Of a stretch of 64,000 bases of DNA, positions 29,303-38,135 are shown one piece after another. The position numbers and the translations under genes were made by a program. A model generated the notes under the pieces. That model was not told the origin of the DNA. It made no database searches and worked only from the letters and a program-made list of their open reading frames with translations. Numbering within the stretch: the stretch's first letter is position 1; the number at the start of each line of letters is the position of its first letter. This DNA is from Sabulibacter ruber. GTDB lineage: Bacteria > Bacteroidota > Bacteroidia > Cytophagales > Hymenobacteraceae. The stretch covers positions 248,001 to 312,000 of the forward strand of contig NZ_JAFFID010000002.1 in the NCBI RefSeq assembly GCF_017355955.1. Reading direction: 5' to 3'.

Positions 29303-29623
29303 TTACTCTTGAACTTTTTTAACCAGGCCTAACACGAAATCTTCTTTGCTGGTAGCAGCACCTTCTACCAACTCACCGTTCTTGAACACGGCAAAGAAAG
29401 GCAGGTTGGTTACGCCGGCCAGTTTACGGGCCTCGGGGCTGGTTTCAGCATTCACGTCTACGAAGGCCACGTTGGCAAACTCCTCGTTGGCAGCCATGCG
29501 CTTGAACTTAGGGGAGAACAGACGGCAGTTACCGCACCAGTCAGCATAGTATTTCACCACTACGCGCTCGTTGTTTTGGAGCACGTCCTGAAAATCTGTA
29601 TCAGTAGCTTGAATAATAGCCAT
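29303..29623 (-). CDS. thioredoxin-family protein (WCGNC)
   Basis: 106 residues, thioredoxin fold, cytosolic (no signal peptide). The active site is DWCGNCR (C30, C33) in place of the classic WCGPC; the conserved cis-proline is present in TNLPFFAVFKNGE. Replacing proline by asparagine in the CxxC loop usually shifts redox potential, so it may not be the main thioredoxin. Upstream partner of the DUF6952-like gene. Confidence 0.9.
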   Translation of the reverse strand: MAIIQATDTDFQDVLQNNERVVVKYYADWCGNCRLFSPKFKRMAANEEFANVAFVDVNAETSPEARKLAGVTNLPFFAVFKNGELVEGAATSKEDFVLGLVKKVQE

Positions 29624-29727
29624 AGTATTTAAATTTAATGTAGGTACACTAATTAACTTTGATTACGCAAAGTAAACGGTTTTTGCCTTAATTTCCTGAG
29701 ACCAAGACGAAAACAGCCCAAATCAGG

Positions 29728-30432
29728 TTATGGTTTCTGAGCGGTGGAATCTGGCTTTTTCCCGAACAAACCTCCCCGGCCGCGCCTGGAGGGCTTGGTT
29801 TTAAGTGTAATCTGCTCAATCACCTTGGGCCGGGGAAAGGAAATAAGCCACGCTCCGCGAAGTTGCCCCTCCTCAAAACCATCGGGCTTACCCAGCGCCG
29901 AAGGCACTCTTAACTGCTCCAGGGTACGGGCACTGAAGTCCAGCAGGCTGGGTTCATCGCAGCTGGCGCAGTTGCGGCGTCTTATCAGAAGGGGTTTCTG
30001 GTACTCAAAGGTTTGCTGGGCAACGTTGAGCTTCACCTGCGTTTTGGGGCTCTTTTGATTAAAGGAGCCGGTTTCTGACGCAAAGTACTGTTGGGCCTCT
30101 GCCGGCGAGCCGAAGGTTTTCCGCTCCAGGGTGGCGTTGTATCGTTTCAGGATGCTGCTTACGGTTGGCAACTTATCAGGCTCGGCCACAAACAGGGCTT
30201 GCTCCTTGGGCTGACTCTCGGCAAGTTGCAGAAAAGCCCCTTCCACCAAGCCAACAATAGTATCGCCGGCCAAAAGGGACTGCTTTTCCATGTCTTCCTG
30301 GGTAATGCGCTTTACTTTGTGGCGCTCGGCTTCCACGGCCATCTCTTTTCCGCGCTCCAGTTTCTCAGGCTCACAGGCTGTACTGAACAGCCCGAGGAAG
30401 AGCAGAAAGAGGTATAAATTGTTTCTGATCAT
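29728..30432 (-). CDS. lipoprotein with CxxC, DUF3365/Tll0287-like
   Basis: 234 residues. Lipobox FSTAC puts the lipidated cysteine at C20. The arrangement of an N-terminal helix, a central segment (YNATLERKTFGSPAEAQQYF), and YQKPLLIRRRNCASCDEP resembles the Tll0287-like haem-binding sensor domain, where this place carries CxxCH. Here C155 and C158 are kept but the histidine is replaced by Asp, so covalent haem binding in the usual way is doubtful. The C-terminus is basic and Gly-rich. The family assignment is tentative; it may be a redox or metal-binding derivative. Confidence 0.65.
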   Translation of the reverse strand: MIRNNLYLFLLFLGLFSTACEPEKLERGKEMAVEAERHKVKRITQEDMEKQSLLAGDTIVGLVEGAFLQLAESQPKEQALFVAEPDKLPTVSSILKRYNATLERKTFGSPAEAQQYFASETGSFNQKSPKTQVKLNVAQQTFEYQKPLLIRRRNCASCDEPSLLDFSARTLEQLRVPSALGKPDGFEEGQLRGAWLISFPRPKVIEQITLKTKPSRRGRGGLFGKKPDSTAQKP

Positions 30433-30571
30433 GAGGTTAAATCATCCCCAAAGACACCCCTGTGCTTTTGGTATAACAAAGATGGGGCATGGGTTGGTTA
30501 TACACAACGCAAAAGCCCAGGCTGAGGGTTTATTCTAATTGTTCAACTTTAGGGCAAGAAAAATGGGCATC

Positions 30572-30612
30572 GTTGTTTTTTGATCTTTTTCCAAGAATCA
30601 GCCCCAAAACCC
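30572..30612. repeat. palindromic 3'-end repeat
   Basis: GTTGTTTTTTGATCTTTTTC, CAA, GAATCAGCCCCAAAACCC. Lies beyond the terminator of the minus-strand M16 protease gene. Confidence 0.6.
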
Positions 30613-30620
30613 AGGCAAAA

Positions 30621-30651
30621 GAAAAGCCCGCTGCCAAGGCAACGGGCTTTC
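30621..30651 (-). terminator. terminator of the M16 protease gene
   Basis: GAAAGCCCG..TGCC / GGCA..CGGGCTTTTC stem about 20 bases past the stop at 30674; on the minus strand it is followed by TTTTGCC. Confidence 0.8.
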
Positions 30652-30673
30652 TATAGAAGAACAAGCAAATTGC

Positions 30674-33538
30674 TTATTTGTTCTGCAACACTACCGGTTC
30701 GCCTAAGCCTAACTCTTTGAGGCCGGCTAACTGGGTTTTAGCGTCACCCACTACCACGTAGACCATTTTGTTAGGGTCAATGTAGTTGCTGATGAGGCTC
30801 TTGGCTTGCGCGTAGCTCAGGCTTTGGATGGCTTGCTCATCGCGCTTCAGGTAATCAGTAGGCAGGTTGTAGGTATTAATGGTTTCCAGCAGGCCAACCA
30901 AGCTGCCCAAAGTCTCATAGCCTAAAGCAGTCTGGCGCAACAGGGCTCCTTTAGAGGTAGCCAGGTCTTGCTCAGTGTAGCTGGTGCCGTAGGTTTTCAG
31001 GATTTCGTCAATGGTCTGCAAAGACTCTTTGGTCACGTTAGTACGCACACTAGACGAGGCCACAAACGTACCCGGCGCCGTTGGCCTACGGGAGAAGTTT
31101 GAGTACGCGCCGTAAGTATAGCCTTTCTGCAGACGCAAAACATTGAACAGAGTAGAGGCAGAACCGGCTCCCAGTTTGTGGTTGATGGCCTGCATCACCG
31201 GATACTCGGCAGAACCTACTGGCACCGCCAGATACCCCAGGTAAATCACCGATTGTTTGGCGTCTGGCTGGTCAATGAAGTACAGGCGGGCCGATGGCTT
31301 GGCAGCTGCCGTTACCGGCGAAGGCAAGGCAACGTTTTTAGGGGCCCACTTCTGTTCTAAGCTAGTCAGGGCTTTGGTCACATCAGCTTGCTTCACGTTA
31401 CCGGCTACCTGGAAACTGGCCACACTAGGCGAGAAGTTCTTCTGGTAGTAGTCTTTCAGGTCTTGCAGCGTAATGCCCTCTACGGTTTGCAACGTACCGG
31501 CAGTAGGGTAGGCGAAGCGGCTGTTCTCACCGTATAATACTTTGTTGAACGCCAGAGAAGCAATAGCCGATGGGTTGGCCTGCATCTGCTTGATCTGGCT
31601 GATGGCCGCCTGCTTCACTTTCGCGAACTCGGCTTCATCCCAACGTGGTTCCAATAAGATTTCCTCCACCAGTTTCATCACCTGCGGAAAGTTGCGGGAC
31701 AAGGTGTTGCCCGAGATGGTGATGTTCTCCGAAGAAGAGGTCACGTTGATGAATGCTCCCAATTGCCCGATAGCTTCCTCCAACTGTTGTGGCGTTTTGT
31801 TCTTGGTGCCCTCCATGAGCATGGCATCTACCAGAGAAGCTGTCCCAATTTTGGTGGGCTCATCCAGCTGCATGCCGCCTTTGATCTGGATGCTGAACTG
31901 CACCAGCGGCAACTCGTTCTGCTCAATACCAGAGACTTTCATGCCGTTCTTGAGCTGCGAAGTCCAGATGGCGGGAGCGGTGAACTTGAAGTTGTTGCTC
32001 AGCTCCGGCATCTTGCTGCGGTCAATCTTGGAAGGCGTTTTAGGGAAGGAGGTAGGCTCCTGACCGGTGTTATTGCCTTCGGCCCCGGCTACTACTTTCT
32101 CTTCCACCACATCGGCTTTCACAGCACCTTTCACGGCCAGTTCTTCCTGTCCTTTCGGCACGAAGCTGGTCATCACGTACGGTTTGCCTTTGATGTACTT
32201 GCGGTACACGTTCATGATGTCCTGCGCGGTCACGGCCTGGGTCATGGCAATGTCTTTCTTGGCAAAGCCCGGATCACCGGCAAACTCATTGTATTGCGCT
32301 AGTTGGAACGCTTTGTTCAGGAGGCTGGAGATGCCGTTGTACAGTGCGGTTTCCTGCTTAATCTTGATGCGCTCCAGCTCTTTCTCGTTCACGCCTTCTT
32401 TCTCAAACTTGTCAAAGGCGGCGAAAACGGCGGCTTGCACATCGTCCAGGTCTTTTTTATCGAAGGCGCGCACCCGAACTCTGAAGGTACCGGCAATTTC
32501 ACTGGATTGGTTAGAGGCAGAGGCGCCCGGCGCCAGTTTACGGTCTTCTACAATGATTTTTTCAAACGGAGAATTCTTGCCGTCAGACAGCAAGCTGCCC
32601 AGCATGTCTAAGGCATACGAGTCTTTGTGGTACTGCTCCACTGTGGGAAACACCATGGTTAACTCCGGCAGATTGGCAAAGTTATCCACGTGGAAAAGTG
32701 ACTTGGTAGCCGTCAGTTTCGCGGGCATGGCAGGAAGTTTCCTGGGCTCTGGTTTTGCTTTTAGTTCCCCAAAATACTTCTCAATCAGCTTCTTGGCTTC
32801 AGGCGTTTCAAAATCACCAGTCAACACTAAGGTAGCGTTGCTGGCACCGTACCACTGGTTGTAGAACTCCTTCACATCGGCTAAGGTGGCGTTCTGCAGG
32901 TCTTCCAGAGAACCGATTACGTCCCAGCTGTACGGGTGCCCGGCTGGGTAGAGGTTCTTCAGAATCACGTAATTGGTGTGGCCGTAAGGCTGGTTATCCA
33001 CACTCTGGCGCTTCTCGTTTTTCACTACCTGCTTTTCGTTTTCCAGGCCCCACTCGCTTACGGTATTCACAAAGAAGCCCATGCGGTCAGACTCCAGCCA
33101 GAGCACACGCTCCAGAGCATCTTTAGGCACCACCTCATAGTACACGGTTCCGTCCTCAAACGTACCGCCGTTGAAGTTACCGCCTACCTGGTTAATGGCT
33201 TTGATGAAATTGCCCTTGCCCACGTTCTCTGAGTTCTGAAACAACATGTGCTCAAAGAAGTGCGCAAAGCCTGTGCGGCCCGGTTTCTCCCGGTTAGAAC
33301 CCACGTGGTACATGATAGCCACGGCTACTTTAGGGTCTGATTTGTCCTGGTGCAACACCACATCCAGGCCATTCGCCAGTTTATATTTCTCGTACTTCAG
33401 CTCGAACTGCGAAGCCGCTGAGGCGGTAGGTTTGGCGGCGGCTTTCTTGGTGGTCTGCGCCATGGCTGGTTGCCCTGAGCTCAAGACCATTCCGCTCATC
33501 AAGACAGAAAGACAAACGGTCTTCAGGTTGTTATTCAT
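30674..33538 (-). CDS. M16 family zinc metallopeptidase, two-domain
   Basis: 954 residues with a signal peptide (ending near AMAQ, about residue 28), so periplasmic or outer-membrane associated. The N-terminal M16 half has the inverted zinc motif HFFEH (93-97) and the distal glutamate region ENEKQVVKNEKRQ; the C-terminal half (from about residue 520) has the fold without the motif, so one active and one inactive half form the peptide chamber, as in pitrilysin-like single-chain proteases. Likely degrades peptides in the envelope. Monocistronic. Confidence 0.93.
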   Translation of the reverse strand: MNNNLKTVCLSVLMSGMVLSSGQPAMAQTTKKAAAKPTASAASQFELKYEKYKLANGLDVVLHQDKSDPKVAVAIMYHVGSNREKPGRTGFAHFFEHMLFQNSENVGKGNFIKAINQVGGNFNGGTFEDGTVYYEVVPKDALERVLWLESDRMGFFVNTVSEWGLENEKQVVKNEKRQSVDNQPYGHTNYVILKNLYPAGHPYSWDVIGSLEDLQNATLADVKEFYNQWYGASNATLVLTGDFETPEAKKLIEKYFGELKAKPEPRKLPAMPAKLTATKSLFHVDNFANLPELTMVFPTVEQYHKDSYALDMLGSLLSDGKNSPFEKIIVEDRKLAPGASASNQSSEIAGTFRVRVRAFDKKDLDDVQAAVFAAFDKFEKEGVNEKELERIKIKQETALYNGISSLLNKAFQLAQYNEFAGDPGFAKKDIAMTQAVTAQDIMNVYRKYIKGKPYVMTSFVPKGQEELAVKGAVKADVVEEKVVAGAEGNNTGQEPTSFPKTPSKIDRSKMPELSNNFKFTAPAIWTSQLKNGMKVSGIEQNELPLVQFSIQIKGGMQLDEPTKIGTASLVDAMLMEGTKNKTPQQLEEAIGQLGAFINVTSSSENITISGNTLSRNFPQVMKLVEEILLEPRWDEAEFAKVKQAAISQIKQMQANPSAIASLAFNKVLYGENSRFAYPTAGTLQTVEGITLQDLKDYYQKNFSPSVASFQVAGNVKQADVTKALTSLEQKWAPKNVALPSPVTAAAKPSARLYFIDQPDAKQSVIYLGYLAVPVGSAEYPVMQAINHKLGAGSASTLFNVLRLQKGYTYGAYSNFSRRPTAPGTFVASSSVRTNVTKESLQTIDEILKTYGTSYTEQDLATSKGALLRQTALGYETLGSLVGLLETINTYNLPTDYLKRDEQAIQSLSYAQAKSLISNYIDPNKMVYVVVGDAKTQLAGLKELGLGEPVVLQNK

Positions 33539-33888
33539 ATAAAGGGTAGGTTAGTTACAAGGTTTGGATAGCCCAATCTGTATTTGTAGAATAGTTAGTA
33601 GACGAAGATGCATTTTTATTACAGAATGCGCTTCTTTTTAGAACGCTGCCTGTGTGGTTTGCCTTGCGGGAACAATAGAATAATTAACTCGGCAGTTTAT
33701 TAGCAAAACTCTATATTAGCAACCGCTATCTCTGCCTCAGGCAATTCTGCAGGGGCAGGTAGCCGATTCCAGCTTAATTTCATAAAAAGCGGCTGAAAAC
33801 GAGTTTTTTCCGGAAAATAGTTGTTGGGGCAATGAAAAAGCAAAAATTTCTGAGCCAGTAAGCGCTCTTGCCTTTACGTAACACCTTC
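33539..33888. other. gene-free intergenic region
   Basis: About 350 bases separating the divergent M16 (-) and small membrane protein (+) genes. It must contain both promoters. No clear TAnnTTTG element or repeat was found. Confidence 0.5.
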
Positions 33889-34053
33889 ATGAAGAATAGA
33901 AAGCTGATCTTATTCCTTTTCTGTTTAGGAACTCTATTAGCCTGGACAGCCCTATGCCTCACGTACTTCACCACCGGCCGCATTGAATGGCTACGGTTAG
34001 TGACTTTCCTGGCCTCGGGCATCTTAGCGTACATTGTGTACAGACGTAAATGA
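33889..34053 (+). CDS. small membrane protein
   Basis: 54 residues with two hydrophobic helices (LILFLFCLGTLLAWTALCLTYF-like and VTFLASGILAYIVY), each flanked by basic residues. The stop overlaps the ATG of the downstream dipeptidase by four bases (ATGA), so the two are translationally coupled. The start is ATG 33889; a TTG at 33868 is less likely. No family known. The coupling suggests a helper for the exported dipeptidase. Confidence 0.7.
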   Translation: MKNRKLILFLFCLGTLLAWTALCLTYFTTGRIEWLRLVTFLASGILAYIVYRRK

Positions 34054-34769
34054 AAAAACACCTTATCCTTTTGCTGTTGTGGGCAGTGGTTGGCGTGAGT
34101 GCCCGGGCACAGAAGCCAGCCACGGTCACCATCCCTAAAAACAAGTACGGCCTGCAGGTGGTCTCTTCCACCGCTTTGTACCAGCAACTGGTAGAGCAGA
34201 ACCCAGACCAGGAACTGGTGGAACTAGCCACTTACATTCCGGGGCTGGTGCTGGACATCAAATACGCCACCCCAGACAACCTGGTGAAGGAGCCGGTGTA
34301 TACCATGGCCACCGCCTACGCCCGCAAACCCGTAGCCGATGCCCTGAAGAAAATCCAGGAAGAGTTAAAACCGCTGGGGCTGGGCCTCAAAATCTATGAC
34401 GGTTACCGCCCATACCACGTCACGGAGCTTTTCTTCAAAAAAGTAAAAAAGAAGGCCTACGTAGCCAATCCTAAAAACGGCTCCCGCCATAACCGCGGCT
34501 GCGCCATGGACCTGACTCTCATCACACTCAAAGACGGAAAGGAACTGGAAATGCCCACGCCGTACGATGCCACGGTGAAACAGTCGCACCCAGATTATCC
34601 GCACGTTTCTGAGCAGGTGAAGAAGAACAGGGCGCTACTTATCAACACCATGCAACGGCACGGTTTTACTGTTTTCCACAATGAATGGTGGCACTATGAT
34701 TTCAACGAGTGGCCCAAGTACCCACTGATGGATATTCGGTTTGAGGACCTGAAAGCGATGAAAAACTAA
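34050..34769 (+). CDS. D-alanyl-D-alanine dipeptidase, VanX/DdpX-like (M15)
   Basis: 239 residues with a signal peptide (about 1-21), so exported. Zinc and catalytic residues match VanX: SRHNRGCAMD gives H147 and D154, and HNEWWHYD gives catalytic E212 and H215; DGYRP supplies R120. Expected to split D-Ala-D-Ala. In a Gram-negative periplasm the likely job is recycling peptidoglycan-derived dipeptide rather than vancomycin resistance, since no vanH/vanA genes are present. Overlaps the small membrane protein gene and precedes a GHL10 hydrolase. Confidence 0.9.
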   Translation: MKKHLILLLLWAVVGVSARAQKPATVTIPKNKYGLQVVSSTALYQQLVEQNPDQELVELATYIPGLVLDIKYATPDNLVKEPVYTMATAYARKPVADALKKIQEELKPLGLGLKIYDGYRPYHVTELFFKKVKKKAYVANPKNGSRHNRGCAMDLTLITLKDGKELEMPTPYDATVKQSHPDYPHVSEQVKKNRALLINTMQRHGFTVFHNEWWHYDFNEWPKYPLMDIRFEDLKAMKN

Positions 34770-34780
34770 GCACCTCGTCT

Positions 34781-34818
34781 TGTTTTTAGCCTGTTTTTAG
34801 AAAAACGAACCAAAAATC
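34781..34818. repeat. palindromic 3'-end repeat
   Basis: TGTTTTTAGCCTGTTTTT, AG, AAAAACGAACCAAAAATC, 11 bases after the dipeptidase stop. Confidence 0.75.
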
Positions 34819-34900
34819 AGCTTCAATTAGGAAATTTCTTGCAGGAAAAGGCGATTGGGTGTTATTTGCTGCTTCAGATCTATAACCCTTTCCTCCACCT

Positions 34901-36442
34901 ATGAGAAAACCTCTCCTCCTGAGGCAGGCCGCTGTGCTGGCGGTTTTGCTAGCCCTTCTTATATGCACTGCTCAAGCCCAGCCCTCACCTAAAAGGGAGT
35001 TCCGCGGCGTCTGGATTGCCTCCGTAGCCAACATTGACTGGCCCAGCAGACAGGGTCTTTCGCCGGTTACCCAAATGGAAGAATTCCGGTACATTCTGGA
35101 TGAGCACCAGAAAACCGGCATCAACGCGGTGGTAGTACAGGTGCGCCCCACCACCGATGCCCTGTACCGCAGTGGCAAAGAACTGTGGTCGCATTGGCTA
35201 TCGGGTAAGCAGGGCCAGGCACCTAATCCGCCGTATGATCCGCTGGCCTTCCAGATAGAGGAGTCGCATAAAAGAGGCATGGAGTTCCACGCGTGGTTTA
35301 ACCCGTACCGCGCCACTCATGACACCATCAGTGCCAACATTGCCAAAGACCATATTACCAAAACCCGGCCCGAGTGGTTCATCACCTACGGCGGCAAGAA
35401 ATATTTCAAGCCCGGCTTGCCCGAGGTACGGCAATACATCATTGACGTGATTATGGACGTGGTGCGCCGCTATGACATTGACGCCGTCCACTTTGATGAC
35501 TATTTCTACCCGTACCCCACCAAAGACCCGTACCCAGACGACGAGGATTTTGCCAAATACGGTGCCGGTTTCGCCAGCAAAGCCGATTGGCGCCGCCACA
35601 ACGTAGACGAGGTGATCAGAGTCCTCTCGGAAAATATCAAGAAAGAGAAACCGTATGTGAAGTTCGGGATTAGTCCGTTTGGCATCTGGCGGAACCAATC
35701 GCAGGACCCGCGCGGCTCAGACACCAAGGGCGGCATCAACAACTACGATGATTTGTACTCAGACGTGCGCGGCTGGCTGGAGAAAGGCTGGATTGACTAC
35801 AACGTGCCGCAGATCTACTTCCATATTGGCTACCCCGTTGCCGATTATGCCAAGATCCTGGATTGGTGGACCAAAAACAGCTTCGGGAAGCACACTTATA
35901 TTGGCGTGGGAACTTACAAAGTGAATGCGGAACCTCGGTTCAAGGAATGGTCAGACCCGCGGGAAAGCGGCAGACAACTGCGCCTGGCCCGGGCTACGGC
36001 AAACTCCCACGGGCAAGTGTATTTCAGCTCCAAATCAGTGATGGCGAATCCGCTGGGCGTGCAGGACAGCCTTCGGCAAAACTACTACCGCAACCCGGCC
36101 CTGTTGCCTACCATGCCGTGGCTGGACAGCATTCCGCCGTTGGCCCCTACAGACCTGAAAGTACAGAACACAGTAGAAGGCGTATCGCTCCGTTGGACCG
36201 CACCGGAGAAAGCCTCAGACGGAAACACGACCCGGTATTACGTCATTTACCGCGTGCCGCAGGGATACCTCATTAACCAGGACAACCCGGCGCATATGCT
36301 GGCTATACATAACGGCGGTACTGCTTACGTAGACAAATCGGCGAAGCCCGGCGAACGCTACACCTATGCCGTTACCGCCGTAGACCGATTGCACAATGAA
36401 AGCAGCCTGTCTGACAAAGTAGGAGGGAGGCGGAAGAAATAA
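34901..36442 (+). CDS. GHL10/DUF187 family glycoside hydrolase
   Basis: 513 residues: signal peptide (about 1-27, ending AQA), then a TIM-barrel of the glycosyl-hydrolase-like 10 family with the hallmarks FRGVWIASVANIDWPS, VVVQVRPTTDALY, FHAWFNPYRA and VHFDDYFYPYP, and a C-terminal fibronectin type III module (about 410-510). E. coli DigH of this family cleaves denuded peptidoglycan glycan strands, so a similar role is plausible and fits the VanX-like neighbour. No lipobox seen. Followed by a repeat and a terminator. Confidence 0.88.
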   Translation: MRKPLLLRQAAVLAVLLALLICTAQAQPSPKREFRGVWIASVANIDWPSRQGLSPVTQMEEFRYILDEHQKTGINAVVVQVRPTTDALYRSGKELWSHWLSGKQGQAPNPPYDPLAFQIEESHKRGMEFHAWFNPYRATHDTISANIAKDHITKTRPEWFITYGGKKYFKPGLPEVRQYIIDVIMDVVRRYDIDAVHFDDYFYPYPTKDPYPDDEDFAKYGAGFASKADWRRHNVDEVIRVLSENIKKEKPYVKFGISPFGIWRNQSQDPRGSDTKGGINNYDDLYSDVRGWLEKGWIDYNVPQIYFHIGYPVADYAKILDWWTKNSFGKHTYIGVGTYKVNAEPRFKEWSDPRESGRQLRLARATANSHGQVYFSSKSVMANPLGVQDSLRQNYYRNPALLPTMPWLDSIPPLAPTDLKVQNTVEGVSLRWTAPEKASDGNTTRYYVIYRVPQGYLINQDNPAHMLAIHNGGTAYVDKSAKPGERYTYAVTAVDRLHNESSLSDKVGGRRKK

Positions 36443-36456
36443 CCTGCTGAACTAAG

Positions 36457-36494
36457 CGTTTTAAGGCTGGTTTGCGTAAAACAAGCCCGAAACG
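36457..36494. repeat. palindromic 3'-end repeat
   Basis: CGTTTTAAGGCTGGTTT, GCG, TAAAACAAGCCCGAAACG; overlaps the first bases of the terminator that follows. Confidence 0.75.
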
Positions 36495-36520
36495 GGCGGC
36501 GTGATCGTCGCCCGTTTTTT
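36491..36520 (+). terminator. intrinsic terminator
   Basis: AACGGGCGGCG / CGTCGCCCGTT with one G-T pair, loop TGAT, then a T run. It sits right after a palindromic repeat copy, showing that the two are separate elements. Confidence 0.85.
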
Positions 36521-36575
36521 ATGAATAATTGCGTAGTTTTGAGCCATCTAAAGTATAAACCATATTCTAACAGAC

Positions 36576-37973
36576 ATGAGCGTACGCATAGAGAAAGACA
36601 CCATGGGCCCGGTTGAGGTGCCCGCCGAAAAATACTGGGGTGCCCAAACCCAACGTTCCAAAGAAAACTTTACCATTGGCGGGCAGTTGATGCCTACCGA
36701 AGTGATTGACGCTTTCGCAATCCTGAAGAAAGCCGCCGCCTACACCAACGCCGAATTAGGCGTACTTTCCCAGGATAAAGCGGAAATCATTGGCCACGTG
36801 TGCGATGAGATCCTGGCCGGCGAATTAGCCGATCAGTTCCCGCTGGTGGTGTGGCAGACCGGTTCTGGTACCCAAAGCAACATGAACGTGAACGAGGTGG
36901 TCGCCAACCGCGCGCACGTATTGCTGGGTGGCGACCTGATGGATGAGAAAAAGAAAATCCACCCGAACGATGACGTGAACAAATCACAGTCGTCTAACGA
37001 TACCTTCCCGACGGCTATGCACATTGCGGCTTACAAGATTGTAGCCCAGCATACGCTGCCTATGGTTCAGAAACTGCGCGATACCCTGCACAGCAAATCA
37101 CAGCAGTTCATGGACGTGGTGAAGATTGGCCGTACGCACCTGATGGATGCCACTCCGCTGACCTTGGGCCAGGAGCTGTCTGGTTACGTGTCACAGCTGG
37201 ACCACGGCATGCGAGCCCTGCGTAACACCTTAGATCACCTGAGCGAACTTGCCCTGGGTGGCTCGGCGGTAGGAACTGGTTTGAACACGCCCCAAGGCTA
37301 TGCCGAACTGGTAGCCCAGAAAATAGCTGAATTCTCCGGTCTTCCACTGAGAACCGCCGAGAACAAGTTTGAGTCCCTGGCCGCGCATGATGCTATTGTG
37401 GAAACCCACGGTGCCCTGAAGCAACTGGCCGTGAGCCTTATGAAGATTGCCAACGATATCCGTCTGCTGGCCTCTGGTCCGCGTTCCGGCATCGGGGAAA
37501 TCATCATCCCAGAAAACGAGCCCGGTTCTTCTATCATGCCCGGTAAAGTAAACCCAACCCAGGCCGAGGCCATGACCATGGTGTGCGCTCAGGTAATGGG
37601 GAACGATGTAGCGGTATCAGTTGGCGGCATGAACGGTCACTTTGAGCTGAACGTGTTCAAGCCGGTGATGATCTTCAACCTGCTCATGAGCGCCCGCCTC
37701 ATTGGAGACGCCTGCGATTCTTTTGACAAGCACTGCGCCGTAGGCATTGAGCCGAACCACGAGGTGATCAAACGCCAATTAGAGAACTCCCTGATGCTGG
37801 TAACAGCCCTGAACCCGCACGTAGGCTATGACAACGCCGCTAAAATCGCGAAGAAAGCCCACAAAGAAGGCACTACCCTGCGCCAGGCAGCCCTTGACTT
37901 AGGTTTGTTAACCGACGAGCAGTTCACCGACTGGGTACGTCCGGAGGACATGATCGGAAGCCTGAAGAAATAA
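36576..37973 (+). CDS. fumC: fumarate hydratase class II
   Basis: 465 residues, the standard length of FumC. Interconverts fumarate and malate in the TCA cycle, cytosolic, iron-independent. Diagnostic stretches are [13 protein letters not shown] (about 104-116), the [14 protein letters not shown] block, TGLNT, and the fumarate-lyase signature [11 protein letters not shown] (about 317-327). TAGTTTTG at 36534-36541 fits a -7 promoter element 35 bases before the start. Monocistronic. Confidence 0.97.
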   Translation: MSVRIEKDTMGPVEVPAEKYWGAQTQRSKENFTIGGQLMPTEVIDAFAILKKAAAYTNAELGVLSQDKAEIIGHVCDEILAGELADQFPLVVWQTGSGTQSNMNVNEVVANRAHVLLGGDLMDEKKKIHPNDDVNKSQSSNDTFPTAMHIAAYKIVAQHTLPMVQKLRDTLHSKSQQFMDVVKIGRTHLMDATPLTLGQELSGYVSQLDHGMRALRNTLDHLSELALGGSAVGTGLNTPQGYAELVAQKIAEFSGLPLRTAENKFESLAAHDAIVETHGALKQLAVSLMKIANDIRLLASGPRSGIGEIIIPENEPGSSIMPGKVNPTQAEAMTMVCAQVMGNDVAVSVGGMNGHFELNVFKPVMIFNLLMSARLIGDACDSFDKHCAVGIEPNHEVIKRQLENSLMLVTALNPHVGYDNAAKIAKKAHKEGTTLRQAALDLGLLTDEQFTDWVRPEDMIGSLKK

Positions 37974-37978
37974 TACTC

Positions 37979-38017
37979 CGTTTTCGGCCTAATTTGTCTG
38001 AAACATGCTTAAAACAG
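37979..38017. repeat. palindromic 3'-end repeat
   Basis: CGTTTTCGGCCTAATTTG, TCTG, AAACATGCTTAAAACAG, 5 bases after the fumC stop and running into the terminator. Confidence 0.7.
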
Positions 38018-38056
38018 AAAAGCCTTTCTGCTGATGCGGAAGGGCTTTTCTGTTTA
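38011..38056. terminator. bidirectional terminator
   Basis: AAACAGAAAAGCC..TTC..GC / GC..GAA..GGCTTTTCTGTTT with loop TGAT and two mismatches, between fumC (+) and the DUF4397 gene (-). Confidence 0.85.
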
Positions 38057-38135
38057 TTAGAATGAAACCTTGAATGCAAAAAAGAAGGAGCCCTACCTAA
38101 GGCTCCTCCTTTAACATTAACACTAAGAAAAAGTA

